This document shows positions 24,150 to 38,220 of a stretch of 64,000 bases of DNA, piece after piece (within the stretch, counting starts at the first letter, position 1; every line of letters starts with the position of its first letter). The notes below the pieces were generated by a model, which saw nothing but the letters and a program-made list of their open reading frames with translations, ran no database searches and was not told where the DNA came from. The translations under genes were made by a program, and so were the position numbers. This DNA is from Cheilinus undulatus (lineage: Eukaryota > Chordata > Actinopteri > Labriformes > Labridae), in assembly GCF_018320785.1 (NCBI RefSeq), contig NC_054881.1, forward strand, positions 42,322,424-42,386,423, read 5' to 3'.

Positions 24150-25440
24150 CCAGCCTGTTTACTGTAAAACTTTCAGGGTTAAAACCAGCAGTCAGAGCAT
24201 GTTTGACTCTTTAATCTGATGGATTATTTACTGTAAAACATTCAGGGTTAAATCCAGCAGTCAGAGCGTGTTTGACTCTATAATCTGATGGATATTTTAC
24301 TGTAAAACATTCAGGGTTAAAACCAGCAGTCAGAGTGTGTTTGACTCTATAATCTGATGGATTATTTACTGTAAAACATTCAGGGTTAAATCCAGCAGTC
24401 AGAGTGTGTTTGACTCTATAATCTGATGGATTATTTACTGTAAAACATTCAGGGTTAAATCCAGCAGTCAGAGTGTGTTTGACTCTATAATCTGATGGAT
24501 TTTTTTACTGTAAAACATTCAGGGTTGAATCCAGCAGTCAGAGCGTGTTTGACTCTATAATCTGATGGATTATTTACTGTAAAACATTCAGGGTTAAATC
24601 CAGCAGTCAGAGTGTGTTTGACTCTATAATCTGATGGATATTTTACTGTAAAACATTCAGGGTTAAATCCAGCAGTCAGAGCGTGTTTGACTCTATAATC
24701 TGATGGATTATTTACTGTAAAACATTCAGGGTTGAATCCAGCAGTCAGAGCATGTTTGACTCTATAATCTGATGGATTATTTACTGTAAAACATTCAGGG
24801 TTAAAACCAGCAGTCAGAGCGTGTTTGACTCTATAATCTGATGGATTATTTACTGTAAAACATTCAGGGTTAAATCCAGCAGTCAGAGCGTGTTTGACTC
24901 TTTAATCTGATGGATTATTTACTGTGAAACATTCAGAGTTAAATCCAGCAGTCAGAGCGTGTTTGACTCTTTGATCTAATGGATTATTTACTGTAAAACA
25001 TTCAGGGTTAAATCCAGCAGTCAGAGTGTGTTTGACACTATAATCTGATGGATTTTTTTACTGTAAAACATTCAGGGTTAAATCCATCAGTCAGAGTGTG
25101 TTTGACTCTATAATCTGATGGATTATTTACTGTAAAACATTCAGGGTTAAATCCAGCAGTCAGAGCGTGTTTGACTCTTTAATCTGATGGATTATTTACT
25201 GTAAAACATTCAGGGTTAAATCCAGCAGTCAGAGCGTGTTTGACTCTTTGATCTAATGGATTATTTACTGTAAAACATTCAGGGTTAAATCCAGCAGTCA
25301 GAGTGTGTTTGACTCTTTAATCTGATGGATTATTTACTGTAAAACATTCAGGGTTAAATCCAGCAGACAGAGCGTGTTTGACTCTTTAATCTAATGGATT
25401 ATTTACTGTTAAAAATTCAGGGTTATTTACAGATTATTTT
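24150..25440. repeat. 69-bp tandem repeat, ~18 units
   Basis: The unit contains tactgtaaaacattcagggt, then taaatccagcagtcagagcg and tgtttgactctataatctga. Copies differ at a few percent of sites. No function is apparent. Confidence 0.95.
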
Positions 25441-26540
25441 GAATTAAACTGATTATTCTCCTCAGACGTTCTAAATATTTTAATCTAATGAGTTTGGACA
25501 CTTTTAGAGGAAATGTGTTTTTTCTGTTACTAGCTGCCCGCTCACTTCCTGTTTCTGTCCCCGAGAATAACGCCATCTTTATCTCTGCTGGGAGTCATTT
25601 ACAGCTTCCTCTCAGCTCTTTGAAGCCTGTCAGGCCAAACCCAGGGCACAGACATCCTCTGTTAATGCTCATTTTTCAGGCTCCACGCCGGCGTTCCAGA
25701 GGATGGAGGAGGCAGTCTGGTTCAGGTGGTCGTTCCGGGTCATTCTTCAAACCTCCACCCTGACGCCACAATGGCCTGTTAGATTTAGGTCAAAGGTCAT
25801 GATGGTTTCAGTATGGTTACAGCCTGTTTGGTTTGGTCAGGTGCAGTACTCAGTTATGTTCACTGATGAAAGTTGGGACGGTACCGACAAACCGATCTGT
25901 GCCAGTCTGGTTTTTGACCACCTCTGTTGGGGTACTGAGCAGTCCTATCCAACCCTAAAGTCTGGGTCTGGACTCACTGTGGTCAGCTGTAGAAAAACAA
26001 ACCTGGTCAGGGTTTAGGGTATCAAACTGTCCCGGTCTACCACAGACTGTTTGGTGGAAGTGCCTCTGTCATACCTGTCTAACCTCCATGGACCCCTTAC
26101 AGCAGACCAAGTCCTCCCCTCTGATCCACATGTCCAAAATTTTTATGCGGATCCTTTATTTAGATCCTTCATTCATACCTTCTGTCGGCTCGTAGTAAAC
26201 ACAGACAGGTTGGCGGCTGTATGTGAGACTGTATGACGACAGATCAGACCACATTACCCCCTAACCCTAAACCCGACCCCCCCTCACTCCCTAAAATAAG
26301 ACTGAAGAGGTGAGACCAGTCTGGGTCCTGGGTCTGTTTTTTTTTTTATCTAAGAGTCTGTGTGTGACTCAGACGGTCTAATCAGTCTGAACATGGAGGT
26401 TTGATAACGTTTAAATATTTAAAGAATTCATGTTGAACAGGCTGCATGTTCATTACAACCTCAGGATGTGACAACAGCTAGGGGAAATATGGCCTCTGAC
26501 CCCCCCAGGACTGTCCAGGTTCAACCAATCATACATGTAA
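25441..26540. other. Non-coding stretch between two arrays
   Basis: Short ORFs only, none with a recognised product. Nothing else seen. Confidence 0.5.
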
Positions 26541-26544
26541 ATGG

Positions 26545-26945
26545 GCTCATCAACACGCTACCGTCACTTTAAATCTACACACTACCGTCACTTAAAATCT
26601 ACACACTACTGTCACTTTAAATCTACACGCTACTGTCACTTTAAATCTACATGCTACTGTCACTTTAAATCTACATGCCACTGTCACTTTAAATCTACAT
26701 GCTACTGTCACTTTAAATCTACATGCTACTATCACTTTAAATCTACACGCTACCGTCACCTTAAATCTACACGCTACTGTCACTTTAAATCTACATGCCA
26801 CTGTCACTTTAAATCTACATGCTACTGTCACTTTAAATCTACATGCTACTGTCACTTTAAATCTACATGCCACTGTCACTTTAAATCTACAGGCTACCGT
26901 CACTTTAAATCTACAGGCTACTGTCACATTAAATCTACACTAGTT
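26545..26945. repeat. 24-bp minisatellite, ~16 units
   Basis: Unit tttaaatctacacgctactg plus tcac. The 3n unit leaves both strands open over most of the array (HFKSTRYC-type and RFKVTVAC-type frames), with no coding signature. Confidence 0.94.
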
Positions 26946-27014
26946 CATACGTCCACTAAAGACTGTCATTAAAGGATTCACACCAACAGGTATCAACCAA
27001 GACTGGATGAGACC

Positions 27015-28112
27015 TGGAGCAGAACCTGACTAACCAAACCAGACTGATCCAATCCAGACTGAACCAAACCAGACTGAACCAAACCAGACTAACCAAACCA
27101 GACAAAACCAAACAAGACTGAACCAGACCAGATTGAACCAAACCAGACTGAACCAAACCAGACTAACCAAACCAGAGTGAACCAAACCAGACAGAACCAA
27201 ACCAGACAAAACCAAACCAGACTTAACCAAACTAGACTGAACCAAACCAGACTGAACCAAACAAGACTGAACCAAAACAGATTGAACCAGACCAGACTGA
27301 ACCACACTAGACAAAACCAAACCAGACTGAACCAAACCAGACTGAACCAAACTAGACGAAACCAAACCAGACCGAACCAAACCTGACTAACCAAACCAGA
27401 CTGATCAAAACCAGACTGAAATTAATTAGACTGAACCAAACCAGATGGAAGCAAACCAGACGGAACCAAACCAAACTGAACCAAACCAGACTGAACCAAA
27501 CCAGACTGAACCAAACCTGACAAACCAAACCAGACTGAACCAAACTAGACAGAACCAAACTAGACAAAACCAAACCAGACTGAACCAAACCAGACTGAAC
27601 CAGACCAGACTGAACCAATACAGAATGAACCAAACCACACTGAACCAGACCAGACTGAAACAGACCAGATTGAACCAGACCAAAGTTAACTCAACCAAAC
27701 CGAACCAGGCCAGACTGATCCAGACCAAACTGAACCAGACCACACCGAACTAGGCCAAACTGATCCCGACCAAACTGAACCAAACCTGACTGAACCAAAC
27801 CAGACTGAACCAAATTAGATTGAACCAAACCAGACTGAACCAAACTAGACAAAACCAAACCAGACTGAACCAAACCAGACTGAACCAAATTAGACTGAAC
27901 CAAACCAGACTGAACCAAACCAGACTAAACCAAACCAGACTGAACCAAACTAGACAAAACCAAACCAGACTGAACCAAACCAGACTCATCCAGACCAAAC
28001 TGAACCAGACCAGACCGAACCAGGCCAAACTGATCCCGACCAAACTGAACCAAACCTGACTGAACCAAATTAGACTAAACCAAACCAGACTGAACCAAAC
28101 CAGACAGTTTGG
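27015..28112. repeat. 15-bp minisatellite (ccagactgaaccaaa)
   Basis: About 70 copies of a pentadecamer with many point variants (agacaaaac, agactaacc). Several frames on both strands stay open for 70-127 codons. Confidence 0.95.
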
Positions 28113-29090
28113 TGGAAATGCACCAGAATCCACATTCCTTCATTCATACTACCCTCCCTCATCAGACCCTCACTGCTGTGGCAGAGCTAACAATCACAGG
28201 TGTCCCTTATAAGGCAGTGGTTAAGCTGCTAATCAAACTGTCCAAGAAAAGTTCCTTGAACCCGACTCTGAGTCATTTCTGACACCATCAGTAACAGCCT
28301 GATGTTTCTTTGACTCCAGCATCAGAGGGCCAGAATGGCCATCATGTCCTTATCGGAGCCTTCTCCTATTATTCTGTAGATGAATGCAGAGACGTGTTAC
28401 TGTGCGCTGAGCGGTGAGGAGGAAAACCTCGTGTTTGATTTTCACACATCTGGTTAAAGGAAACGAGTCTGCTGCAAACACCCAACCAGAGCGTGAGAAC
28501 AGACCTCAAACATGAGCACAGAGACGCTCTGAATATTCATGAGAGATTCAGAAACAACCAGCTAAACAGCATCAGCTCCAACACTGAAACAATGCTTCAA
28601 TAACTTCTGCCTCAAACTGATCCTCCTGCAGGCGACGCACAGGGCAAAGTGAACCCTGCAGCTGCTCGCACTGACTCGAGAAACTGGCTGGAGTCTAAAA
28701 CAAACGATCACCGAGTGGAGGAGGAGGAGGATCAGACGTGATGTTCTGACCAAATAAGGACAAAGGAAAACACAGAAAACACACGAGTGGTATGAAGAGA
28801 GGGAGAGAGAGGGAGAGTGAGTGAGAGAGAGAGAGAGAGAGAGAGAGCATATCTGCTAGATGAAGTGAAAGAGTGTACAAATGCTGCAGCACATTCATGA
28901 GCTGTTGTGACCAAAAAAGAGCTCAAACACCACAAACAGGACTGACTGCACCTACTTTAAATACATGCACTGTATTCACAGAAACACACACACACATGCA
29001 CATATAATTAGACAAAGATAACCTGAGTAAATACAAAAGTTCATTTTTAAATGATGATTTTATTTATTAAGGGAAAAAAAACATTTAATT
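28113..29090. other. Non-coding stretch with (GA)n
   Basis: No gene seen. A (GA)n microsatellite lies at 28797-28848. Otherwise unremarkable. Confidence 0.5.
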
Positions 29091-29094
29091 CTAT

Positions 29095-29530
29095 CTAGCC
29101 TTATGTGAAAAAGTTATTGTCCCCCCTAGTTAAATCCTGAATAAACTGTTATTCGCCACATTTTTAGTGAAGCTGAGTTCAGTTTGACTATCCACACCCA
29201 GACCTGATCTCTGCCAAACCTGTAGAATGAATAAATCCCTTAAATAAAACCTGTCTGACAGTAAGGTAGACTAAAAGATCTCCAACACATCATGGAACCA
29301 TCTAAAGAAATTCAAGAACGGATGAGAAACAAAGTCACTGACATCTATCAGTCTGAAAGGGTTACAAAGACGACAACCACACTGAGAGCCATTATCCACA
29401 AATGGAGAAAACTGTGAACAGTGGTGAACTTTCTCAGGAGTGGCCGGCCTACCAACATGACTCCAAAAGCGCATGGACGACTCATCCAGGAGGTCCCAGA
29501 AGAATCCAGAACAACATCTAAAGACCCTTA
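29095..29530 (+). mobile_element. Tc1-like transposon fragment (5' end and start of transposase)
   Basis: Recognisable fish Tc1-like sequence: tgtgaaaaagttattgtccc at the end, then aagaaattcaagaacggatg, gagagccattatccacaaat, aggagtggccggcctaccaa and ggaggtcccagaagaatcc. These encode the N-terminal DNA-binding part of a Tc1-type transposase in broken frames. The catalytic part is absent. Confidence 0.8.
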
Positions 29531-29819
29531 AAGGTATGGACCAAATGTTTCATTAGCTTATATGACAGCATCTTAAAATGCAAGGATGGAATATTTGTGA
29601 AGCTGTGAGTACAGGTCCTATGTCCTCCAGTATTGCCCAATAGTAGGCCATAGTTGGCAACTTTTGGGAAAGTGGGATGAACTGGTGAGGAGCAAGGGTT
29701 CCTCCCCCAGCAACTCATGCTTCACCAACATTCCTTCCTCAGCCTTTTTGATGTCATCCTTCGAACCTTTAACAGGTTTTATAAAGATGATGTCATCAAA
29801 GCTTACAAACAGCTAAGTT

Positions 29820-30636
29820 GAGGGTGCTTTCACATTAGGCCCAGTTGTTTCAAACTGCGCCGTGGCACAATTCCTTCCCCTCCCCCTTCCCCCCCTGGCT
29901 TGCGATCACACTAGTAAGATCGAACTGTGCCAGGGCGCACTTGCGTATTTACTTGGTCTGAAACAGCAGGTGGCGGTATGCACATAGCTGGTTTACAACC
30001 CCGCAGAGGAGGAGAAAGAAGAAGAAACTACTATGGCACCACTGGGTTCATGACCTGAGCAAAGATCTTTTTTTTTTTGACCCGGCAAAAAGTCCATCCT
30101 GCAGCCATGGATGATGATGATCACTTCAAAGTTGCCAGCAACTTCCCTCTTCATATCTGCACATCTACTAAAGCTCAGAGGATGAAATGGGCTTGCGCTG
30201 CGCAGATACAGTGGTTTTGAGGTGACAGGAGACTTTTATTGCATTTGCACCTCCTCTCACTGACTCCAACTTGTGTTCATCCGTAAGGTGAGTCACAACA
30301 GACCGTTTATTGGCTGGATTCTGATGATTTCTGATTTCTGCCCTTTATTGAGGAAAAATGTGAACAAACTGCCACGCTGTGGAAAGTTTAGTTTTTATGA
30401 TAACGTCATAAAGCTCATACGACGCTCTGTCCCGTATCTGAGTGCGGTTGTATTCACATCTCATCCGAACCGTGCCAGAGTCCACTTGAATCGTGCCCGA
30501 GACCACCTCCCCAAGTGGGCCCGAGCCCGGTGCCCGGGTGCGGTTTGTTTGCATCCACACTTACCAAAACGAACTGGACTTTGGGCTCAAGTGCACTTGG
30601 ATCCGGGACCGGGCCCCTAGTGTGAAAGCCACCTAA
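29820..30636. mobile_element. Candidate DNA transposon with terminal inverted repeats
   Basis: The left end gggtgctttcacattaggcc and the right end ggcccctagtgtgaaagcc are imperfect inverted copies around about 815 bp. Internal GC-rich gtgcc/gggc motifs recur in inverted order towards both ends. No transposase frame is recognised, so it is likely non-autonomous. Confidence 0.65.
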
Positions 30637-31734
30637 AACTATTCTGCAGAGAAGAGTGGGACAACATTCTTCAACAGGATGTAAAGACTCACTGACAGTT
30701 AGCACAAACACTTGCTTCAGTTGTTGCTGCCAAGGATGGAACAGCCAGTTATTAGGGTTGGGGGAATGACTGTTTCATACAAGACCAGGTTTGAATGAAA
30801 TCATCTATAAAAACTGATGTTTGTATTTCCTCTGGTTATTTTTTATACCATTTTGAATTGATTGTTGGCTGCTTTAGTAATGCTAATGTTTCCATGCCAG
30901 TAAAGCTGACTGAGTTGGGCTGAATTGACGGAGGGACTTTGGTTATTAATGGTTTAAATGCTCTTGCGTCTCTCTTTGTTGATCCTGAGGTCTGAGCAGG
31001 TCCTGGCACGGCTCTGAGCTCTGGCAGAATTAACCAACAGGATCATTGAGAGCCTCGCCCACAGAGTTAACACGGCCAGGAGACAAAAGTCTGAGACCAT
31101 CTGAAGAAGAAGCAGTGAACTTTCTGAAACACATCTGTGATTTAAGGATCAATAAAATCTGAACCTCCATCCCTCTGATGGTCATGCTAGAGAAGCCTCG
31201 TCTACTCCAGCCTAATTCTCATAAACAACTGATGGTTCAGAGTCAAAGTCCCTCTGACAGTGAGGGTTTCACCACAGAGGGGAAGTGAAGACAGAGCACA
31301 ATGCATTGTGGGTAAACTTGAGTCATAACTGGAGGTCAGCTACATGTCAGAGAGACTCAGAGGATTAAAGGGCAATGATCTGGACATTAATAGAGTCTTT
31401 ATCCATTAACTGTGCCATTGTTGAACATCTACTGGGTTAAACTGACAGGAGTTAAAACCTGATGATTCAGCAAAGCGACAGTGAAGGTCATCAGAATGTT
31501 CAGAACTAATCAATACCAGATGTTTGAAATGATTCTACTGATCAATAGAATTAGCATGATCTAAATTTAAACCTCCACCTGTGTCATCAGACGGCTGAAG
31601 GAGAAATGTGGATCCGAACACTGAGGGCAGTTTAGGTTGACAATGTTTTTGTGCAACGAAGACCTAAAGGAGAAGTCTGAATTCTAAGTCTAACACACAA
31701 AGATGAGGAAGGACTGGGTGTCTTGGACTGAACC
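30637..31734. other. Non-coding stretch
   Basis: No ORF, RNA gene or repeat recognised. Confidence 0.5.
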
Positions 31735-34700
31735 AGACTAAAGCAGTCCATACTGGAAAATTCTAGACTGGAATATTCCATAATAAACCATTCCATACTG
31801 GACCAAACCATTCCATACTAGACCATTTCAAACTGGATCATTCTAGACTGGATCATTCCATACTGGACCATTCCATACTGTATTATTCTCCACTGGACCA
31901 TTCCATACTGGATCATTTTAGACTGGACCATTCTATACTGAATCATTCTAGACTGGACCATTCCATACTGGACCATTCCATGTAGGACCATTTTTTGACT
32001 GGACCATTCCATACTGAGGCATTCCATATTGGACCATTCCATACTGGACCATATTAGACTGGACCATTCTATACTGGATCATTTTAGACTGGACCATTCT
32101 ATACTGAATCATTCTAGACTGGATCATTCCATACTGGACCATTCCATACTGTATTATTCTCCACTGGACCATTCCATACTGGATCATTTTAGACTGGACC
32201 ATTCTATACTGAATCATTCTAGACTGGACCATTCCATACTGGACCATTCCATGTAGGACCATTTTTTGACTGGACCATTCCATACTGAGGCATTCCATAT
32301 TGGACCATTCCATACTGGACCATATTAGACTGGACCATTCTATACTGGATCATTTTAGACTGGACCATTCTATACTGAATCATTCTAGACTGGATCATTC
32401 CATACTGGACCATTCCATACTGTATTATTCTCCACTGGACCATTCCATACTGGATCATTTTAGACTGGACCATTCTATACTGAATCATTCTAGACTGGAT
32501 CATTCCATACTGGACCATTCCATACTGTATTATTCTCCACTGGACCATTCCATACTGGATCATTTTAGACTGGACCATTCTATACTGAATCATTCTAGAC
32601 TGGATCATTCCATACTGGACCATTCCATACTGTATTATTCTCCACTGGACCATTCCATACTGGATCATTTTAGACTGGACCATTCTATACTGAATCATTC
32701 TAGACTGGACCATTCCATACTGGACCATTCCATGTAGGACCATTTTTTGACTGGACCATTCCATACTGAGGCATTCCATATTGGACCATTCCATACTGGA
32801 CCATATTAGACTGGACCATTCTATACTGGATCATTCTAAACTGGACCATTCCATACTGGACCATTTTAGACTAAACAATTCTATACTGGATCATTCTAAA
32901 CTGGACCATATTAGACTAAACCATTCTATACTGGATCATTCTAAACTGGACAATTCCATACTGGAGTAGCCCATTCCATACTGGACCATTTTAGACTGGA
33001 CCAATTCAGACTGGACCATTCCATACTGAACCATTCCATACTGGACCATTCCATACTGGATCATTCTAAACCGGACCATTCCAAACTGGATCATACCATA
33101 CCATACTGGACCATTCTAGACTGAACCATTCCATACTTGATCATTCTAGACTGGACCATTCTATACTGGATTATTCTAGACTTAACCATTCCATACTGGA
33201 TCGTTTTAGACTGGACCATTCCATACTGAACCATTCCATACTGGACCATTCCATACTGGATCATTTTAGACTGGACCATTCCATACTGGATCATTCCATA
33301 CTGGACCATTCCATACTGGACCATTCCATACTGGGTCATTTTAGACTGGACCATTCCATACTGGAGTAGCCCATTCCATACTGGACCATTTTAGACTGGA
33401 CCAATTCAGACTGGACCATTCCATACTGGACCATTCCATACTGGATCATTTTAGACTGGACCATTCCATACTGGAGTAGCCCATTCCATACTGGACCATT
33501 TTAGACTGGACCAATTCAGACTGGATCATTCCATACTGGACCATTCCATACTGTATTATTCTCCACTGGACCATTCCATACTGGATCATTTTAGACTGGA
33601 CCATTCTATACTGAATCATTCTAGACTGGACCATTCCATGTAGGACCATTTTTTGACTGGACCATTCCATACTGAGGCATTCCATATTGGACCATTCCAT
33701 ACTGGACCATATTAGACTGGACCATTCTATACTGGATCATTCTAGACTGGACCATATTAGACTAAACCATTCTATACTGGATCATTCTAAACTGGACAAT
33801 TCCATACTGGAGTAGCCCATTCCATACTGGACAATTTTAGACTAAACAATTCTATACTGGATCATTCTAAACTGGACCATATTAGACTAAACCATTCTAT
33901 ATTGGATCATTCTAAACTGGACAATTCCATACTGGAGTAGCCCATTCCATACTGGACCATTTTAGACTGGACCAATTCAGACTGGACCATTCCATACTGA
34001 ACCATTCCATACTGGACCATTCCATACTGGATCATTCTAAACCGGACCATTCCAAACTGGATCATACCATACCATACTGGACCATTCTAGACTGAACCAT
34101 TCCATACTTGATCATTCTAGACTGGACCATTCTATACTGGATTATTCTAGACTGGACCATTCCATACTGTATTATTCTCCACTGGACCATTCCATACTGG
34201 ATCATTTTAGACTGGACCATTCTATACTGAATCATTCTAGACTGGACCATTCCATACTGGACCATTCCATGTAGGACCATTTTTTGACTGGACCATTCCA
34301 TACTGAGGCATTCCATATTGGACCATTCCATACTGGACCATATTAGACTGGACCATTCTATACTGGATCATTTTAGACTGGACCATTCTATACTGAATCA
34401 TTCTAGACTGGATCATTCCATACTGGACCATTCCATACTGTATTATTCTCCACTGGACCATTCCATACTGAGGCATTCCATATTGGACCATTCCATACTG
34501 GACCATATTAGACTGGACCATTCTATACTGGATCATTTTAGACTGGACCATTCTATACTGAATCATTCTAGACTGGACCATTCCATACTGGACCATTCCA
34601 TGTAGGACCATTTTTTGACTGGACCATTCCATACTGAGGCATTCCATATTGGACCATTCCATACTGGACCATATTAGACTGGACCATTCTATACTGGATC

Positions 34701-36140
34701 ATTCTAAACTGGACCATTCCATACTGGACCATTTTAGACTAAACAATTCTATACTGGATCATTCTAAACTGGACCATATTAGACTAAACCATTCTATACT
34801 GGATCATTCTAAACTGGACAATTCCATACTGGAGTAGCCCATTCCATACTGGACCATTTTAGACTGGACCAATTCAGACTGTTCCATACTGAACCATTCC
34901 ATACTGGACCATTCCATACTGGAACATTCAAAACCGGACCATTCCAAACTGGATCATACCATACCATACTGGACCATTCTAGACTGAACCATTCCATACT
35001 TGATCATTCTAGACTGGACCATTCTATACTGGATTATTCTAGACTTAACCATTCCATACTGGATCGTTTTAGACTGGACCATTCCATACTGAACCATTCC
35101 ATACTGGACCATTCCATACTGGATCATTTTAGACTGGACCATTCCATACTGGATCATTCCATACTGGACCATTCCATACTGGACCATTCCATACTGGATC
35201 ATTTTAGACTGGACCATTCCATACTGGAGTAGCCCATTCCATACTGGACCATTTTAGACTGGACCAATTCAGACTGGACCATTCCATACTGGACCATTCC
35301 ATACTGGATCATTTTAGACTGGACCATTCCATACTGGAGTAGCCCATTCCATACTGGACCATTTTAGACTGGACCAATTCAGACTGGATCATTCCATACT
35401 GGACCATTCCATACTGTATTATTCTCCACTGGACCATTCCATACTGGATCATTTTAGACTGGACCATTCTATACTGAATCATTCTAGACTGGACCATTCC
35501 ATGTAGGACCATTTTTTGACTGGACCATTCCATACTGAGGCATTCCATATTGGACCATTCCATACTGGACCATATTAGACTGGACCATTCTATACTGGAT
35601 CATTCTAAACTGGACCATATTAGACTAAACCATTCTATACTGGATCATTCTAAACTGGACAATTCCATACTGGAGTAGCCCATTCCATACTGGACAATTT
35701 TAGACTAAACAATTCTATACTGGATCATTCTAAACTGGACCATATTAGACTAAACCATTCTATATTGGATCATTCTAAACTGGACAATTCCATACTGGAG
35801 TAGCCCATTCCATACTGGACCATTTTAGACTGGACCAATTCAGACTGGACCATTCCATACTGAACCATTCCATACTGGACCATTCCATACTGTATTATTC
35901 TCCACTGGCCCATTCCATACTGGACCATTCTAGACTGAACCATTCCATACTTGATCATTCTAGACTGGACCATTCTATACTGGATTATTCTAGACTTAAC
36001 CATTCCATACTGGATCGTTTTAGACTGGACCATTCCATACTGAACCATTCCATACTGGACCATTCCATACTGGATCATTTTAGACTGGACCATTCCATAC
36101 TGGATCATTTTAGACTGGACCATTCCATACTGGACCACAG
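31735..36140. repeat. 15-bp minisatellite with higher-order structure, 4.4 kb
   Basis: Basic unit ggaccattccatact with variants (ggatcattttagact, gtattattctccact, ggagtagcccattcc). Variants are arranged in long repeated blocks. A block at about 33091-33700 recurs at 34954-35563, a shift of 1863 bp, and part of it again at about 35920-36080. Long open frames on both strands are a by-product of the 15-bp unit. Confidence 0.96.
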
Positions 36141-37188
36141 CAGTATAAAGACATAGACAGCAGAGACAGACAATAGACACAGACGTTTCTGTATCAAATC
36201 ACCAAAAACCCTGTCAATGTTCAGATCAGAGGGTGTGAGCAGTGGGAAACCCTCTGTCTTCACCAGCTCCACCCTCTGAGTGTTGTAATCATTTGACATT
36301 AACACAAACAACAGTCAGAGTTCACCATGGTTTCATCAGCACTGACTCTGGTTTAGAGTTTACTATAAGTGCTATATAAACAAAGTTCTGACTTTATAAT
36401 AGTTTTAGTCCTACTGTTCCTCAGGATCTAATCCTGGTTAGAGAACAGGAGAGTCTGAGTGTCACATTCCTGCAGCGTGTTACACACCTCAACACGGAGC
36501 TGCAAGAATTCACAGCCACAGGTCATGTTTTCTGCCGCACAGGACACGCCCACCACCACTCATGTTTTCTACAGCAGGACACGCCCACCGACCTGCATTA
36601 TTTCTACAGCAGGACATGCCTACCAACAGTCACAGGGCTGCTTTTAGAGATTTAGAGGCCCCAGGCTAAGACAAATATGGGGCCCTTCTCTGTTTATCTA
36701 AAATCAGTCACAGCAAGTCAGAGAACTACAGAACGACTACTGACAGACATTTAGATTTATTTTACCACATTAATCCACCTGATCACTGTTCCAGTCATCT
36801 ATAGGGATCCACCTACAATCATTAAACTGATAAGAAGACACTGGGGGCTTTTTGAGGGGGCCTGGACCTTCATGTTGGGGCCAGGGTTCCACAGGAACGT
36901 TCTAACTGATCTAAAGCTATTGTAATGCTGTAGTATTTAGTCTGGCCCCTTACTTACATTTAGAATACACATCTGAGTCAAAAGAAGTCATTCTAGACAT
37001 TGATGCACACTTTTAACAGTTATATCTAGAGGGCCCCTAAACCTCAGGGCCCCTGGTGACCGGCATCCTTTGCCTGAACAGTCTAAGTGTGAGGGATGAA
37101 GGGGGGTGAACAGGATATGCTGCTCTGAGGGTTATTCTGAGAAGACTGTAAAACAGAACTGTGACTGTTTCACAACAACACATGACTC
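36141..37188. other. Non-coding stretch with dispersed-repeat fragments
   Basis: No gene seen. Segments near 36655-36700 and 37025-37060 (ccccaggctaagacaaatat, gggcccctggtgacc) resemble 38045-38090 and look like pieces of one degenerate repeat. Confidence 0.45.
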
Positions 37189-37189
37189 A

Positions 37190-37918
37190 GGGCCTGTTAT
37201 AGTCCACCACACCGCTGTGACTCGTAGAGTTTTTGGTGGAGTCAAGACCTGTTATAGTCCACCACACCACTGTGACTCGTAGAGTTTTTGGTGGAGTCAA
37301 GACCTGTTATAGTCCACCACACCGCTGTGACTCGTAGAGTTTTTGGTGGAGTCAAGACCTGTTATAGTCCACCACACCACTGTGACTCGTAGAGTTTTTG
37401 GTGGAGTCGGGACCTGTTATAGTCCACCACACCGCTGTGACTCGTAGAGTTTTTGGTGGAGTCGGGACCTGTGATAGTCCACCACACCGCTGTGACTCGT
37501 AGGGGTTTTGGTGGAGTCAGGACCTGTTATAGTCCACCACACCACTGTGACTCGTAGAGTTTTTGGTGGAGTCCGGACCTGTTATAGTCCACCACACCGC
37601 TGTGACTCGTAGAGTTTTTGGTGGAGTCCGGACCTGTTATAGTCCACCACACCACAGTGACTCGTAGAGTTTTTGGTGGAGTCGGGACCTGTTATAGTCC
37701 ACCACACCGCTGTGACTCGTAGAGTTTTTGGTGGAGTCGGGACCTGTTATAGTCCACCACACTGCTGTGACTCGTAGAGTTTTTGGTGGAGTCAGGACCT
37801 GTTACAGTCCACCACACCGCTGTGACTCGTAGAGTTTTTGGTGGAGTCAGGACCTGTTATAGTCCACCACACCGCTGTGACTTGTAGAGTTTTTGGTGGA
37901 GTCAGGACCTGTTATAAT
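37190..37918. repeat. 55-bp tandem repeat, ~13 units
   Basis: The unit contains gacctgttatagtccaccac, accgctgtgactcgtagagt and ttttggtggagtc. Each unit carries tccacca and tggtgga, a 7-bp inverted pair about 30 bp apart, so transcripts could fold into serial hairpins. Confidence 0.95.
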
Positions 37919-38220
37919 CCACGTCACAGTGACAGGTCGTGTCTTGATTCTGGCTCTCACAGCTCTGTGGGCATGACCTGACGTTGACTCTCCCGGAGCT
38001 CAGACCGGTCTTTGAGGTCTGGAGAGGCTTGGAGGGCAGGGTACTAATTTGGAGACCCCAGGCAAAGAGAGATACGTGGCCCTTCACCCCAGCTCAGGCA
38101 GACTAGAGGAGAGGGGTCTTTAAAGTCTCCGTCCTGTATGTGGGGTCACAGGTACCAGTTCTTAGCTCCCTCATTAATGACAGGAGAATCTCAGAGAGGG
38201 GACCAAGGCCTTCTGGTTCT

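Noticed and set aside
26255..26280. Interstitial telomere repeat
   Set aside because: Only about two CCCTAA units, within chance expectation.
26592..28133. Long ORFs on both strands as antisense gene pairs
   Set aside because: They come from 24-bp and 15-bp minisatellites; both strands are open because the unit lacks stops.
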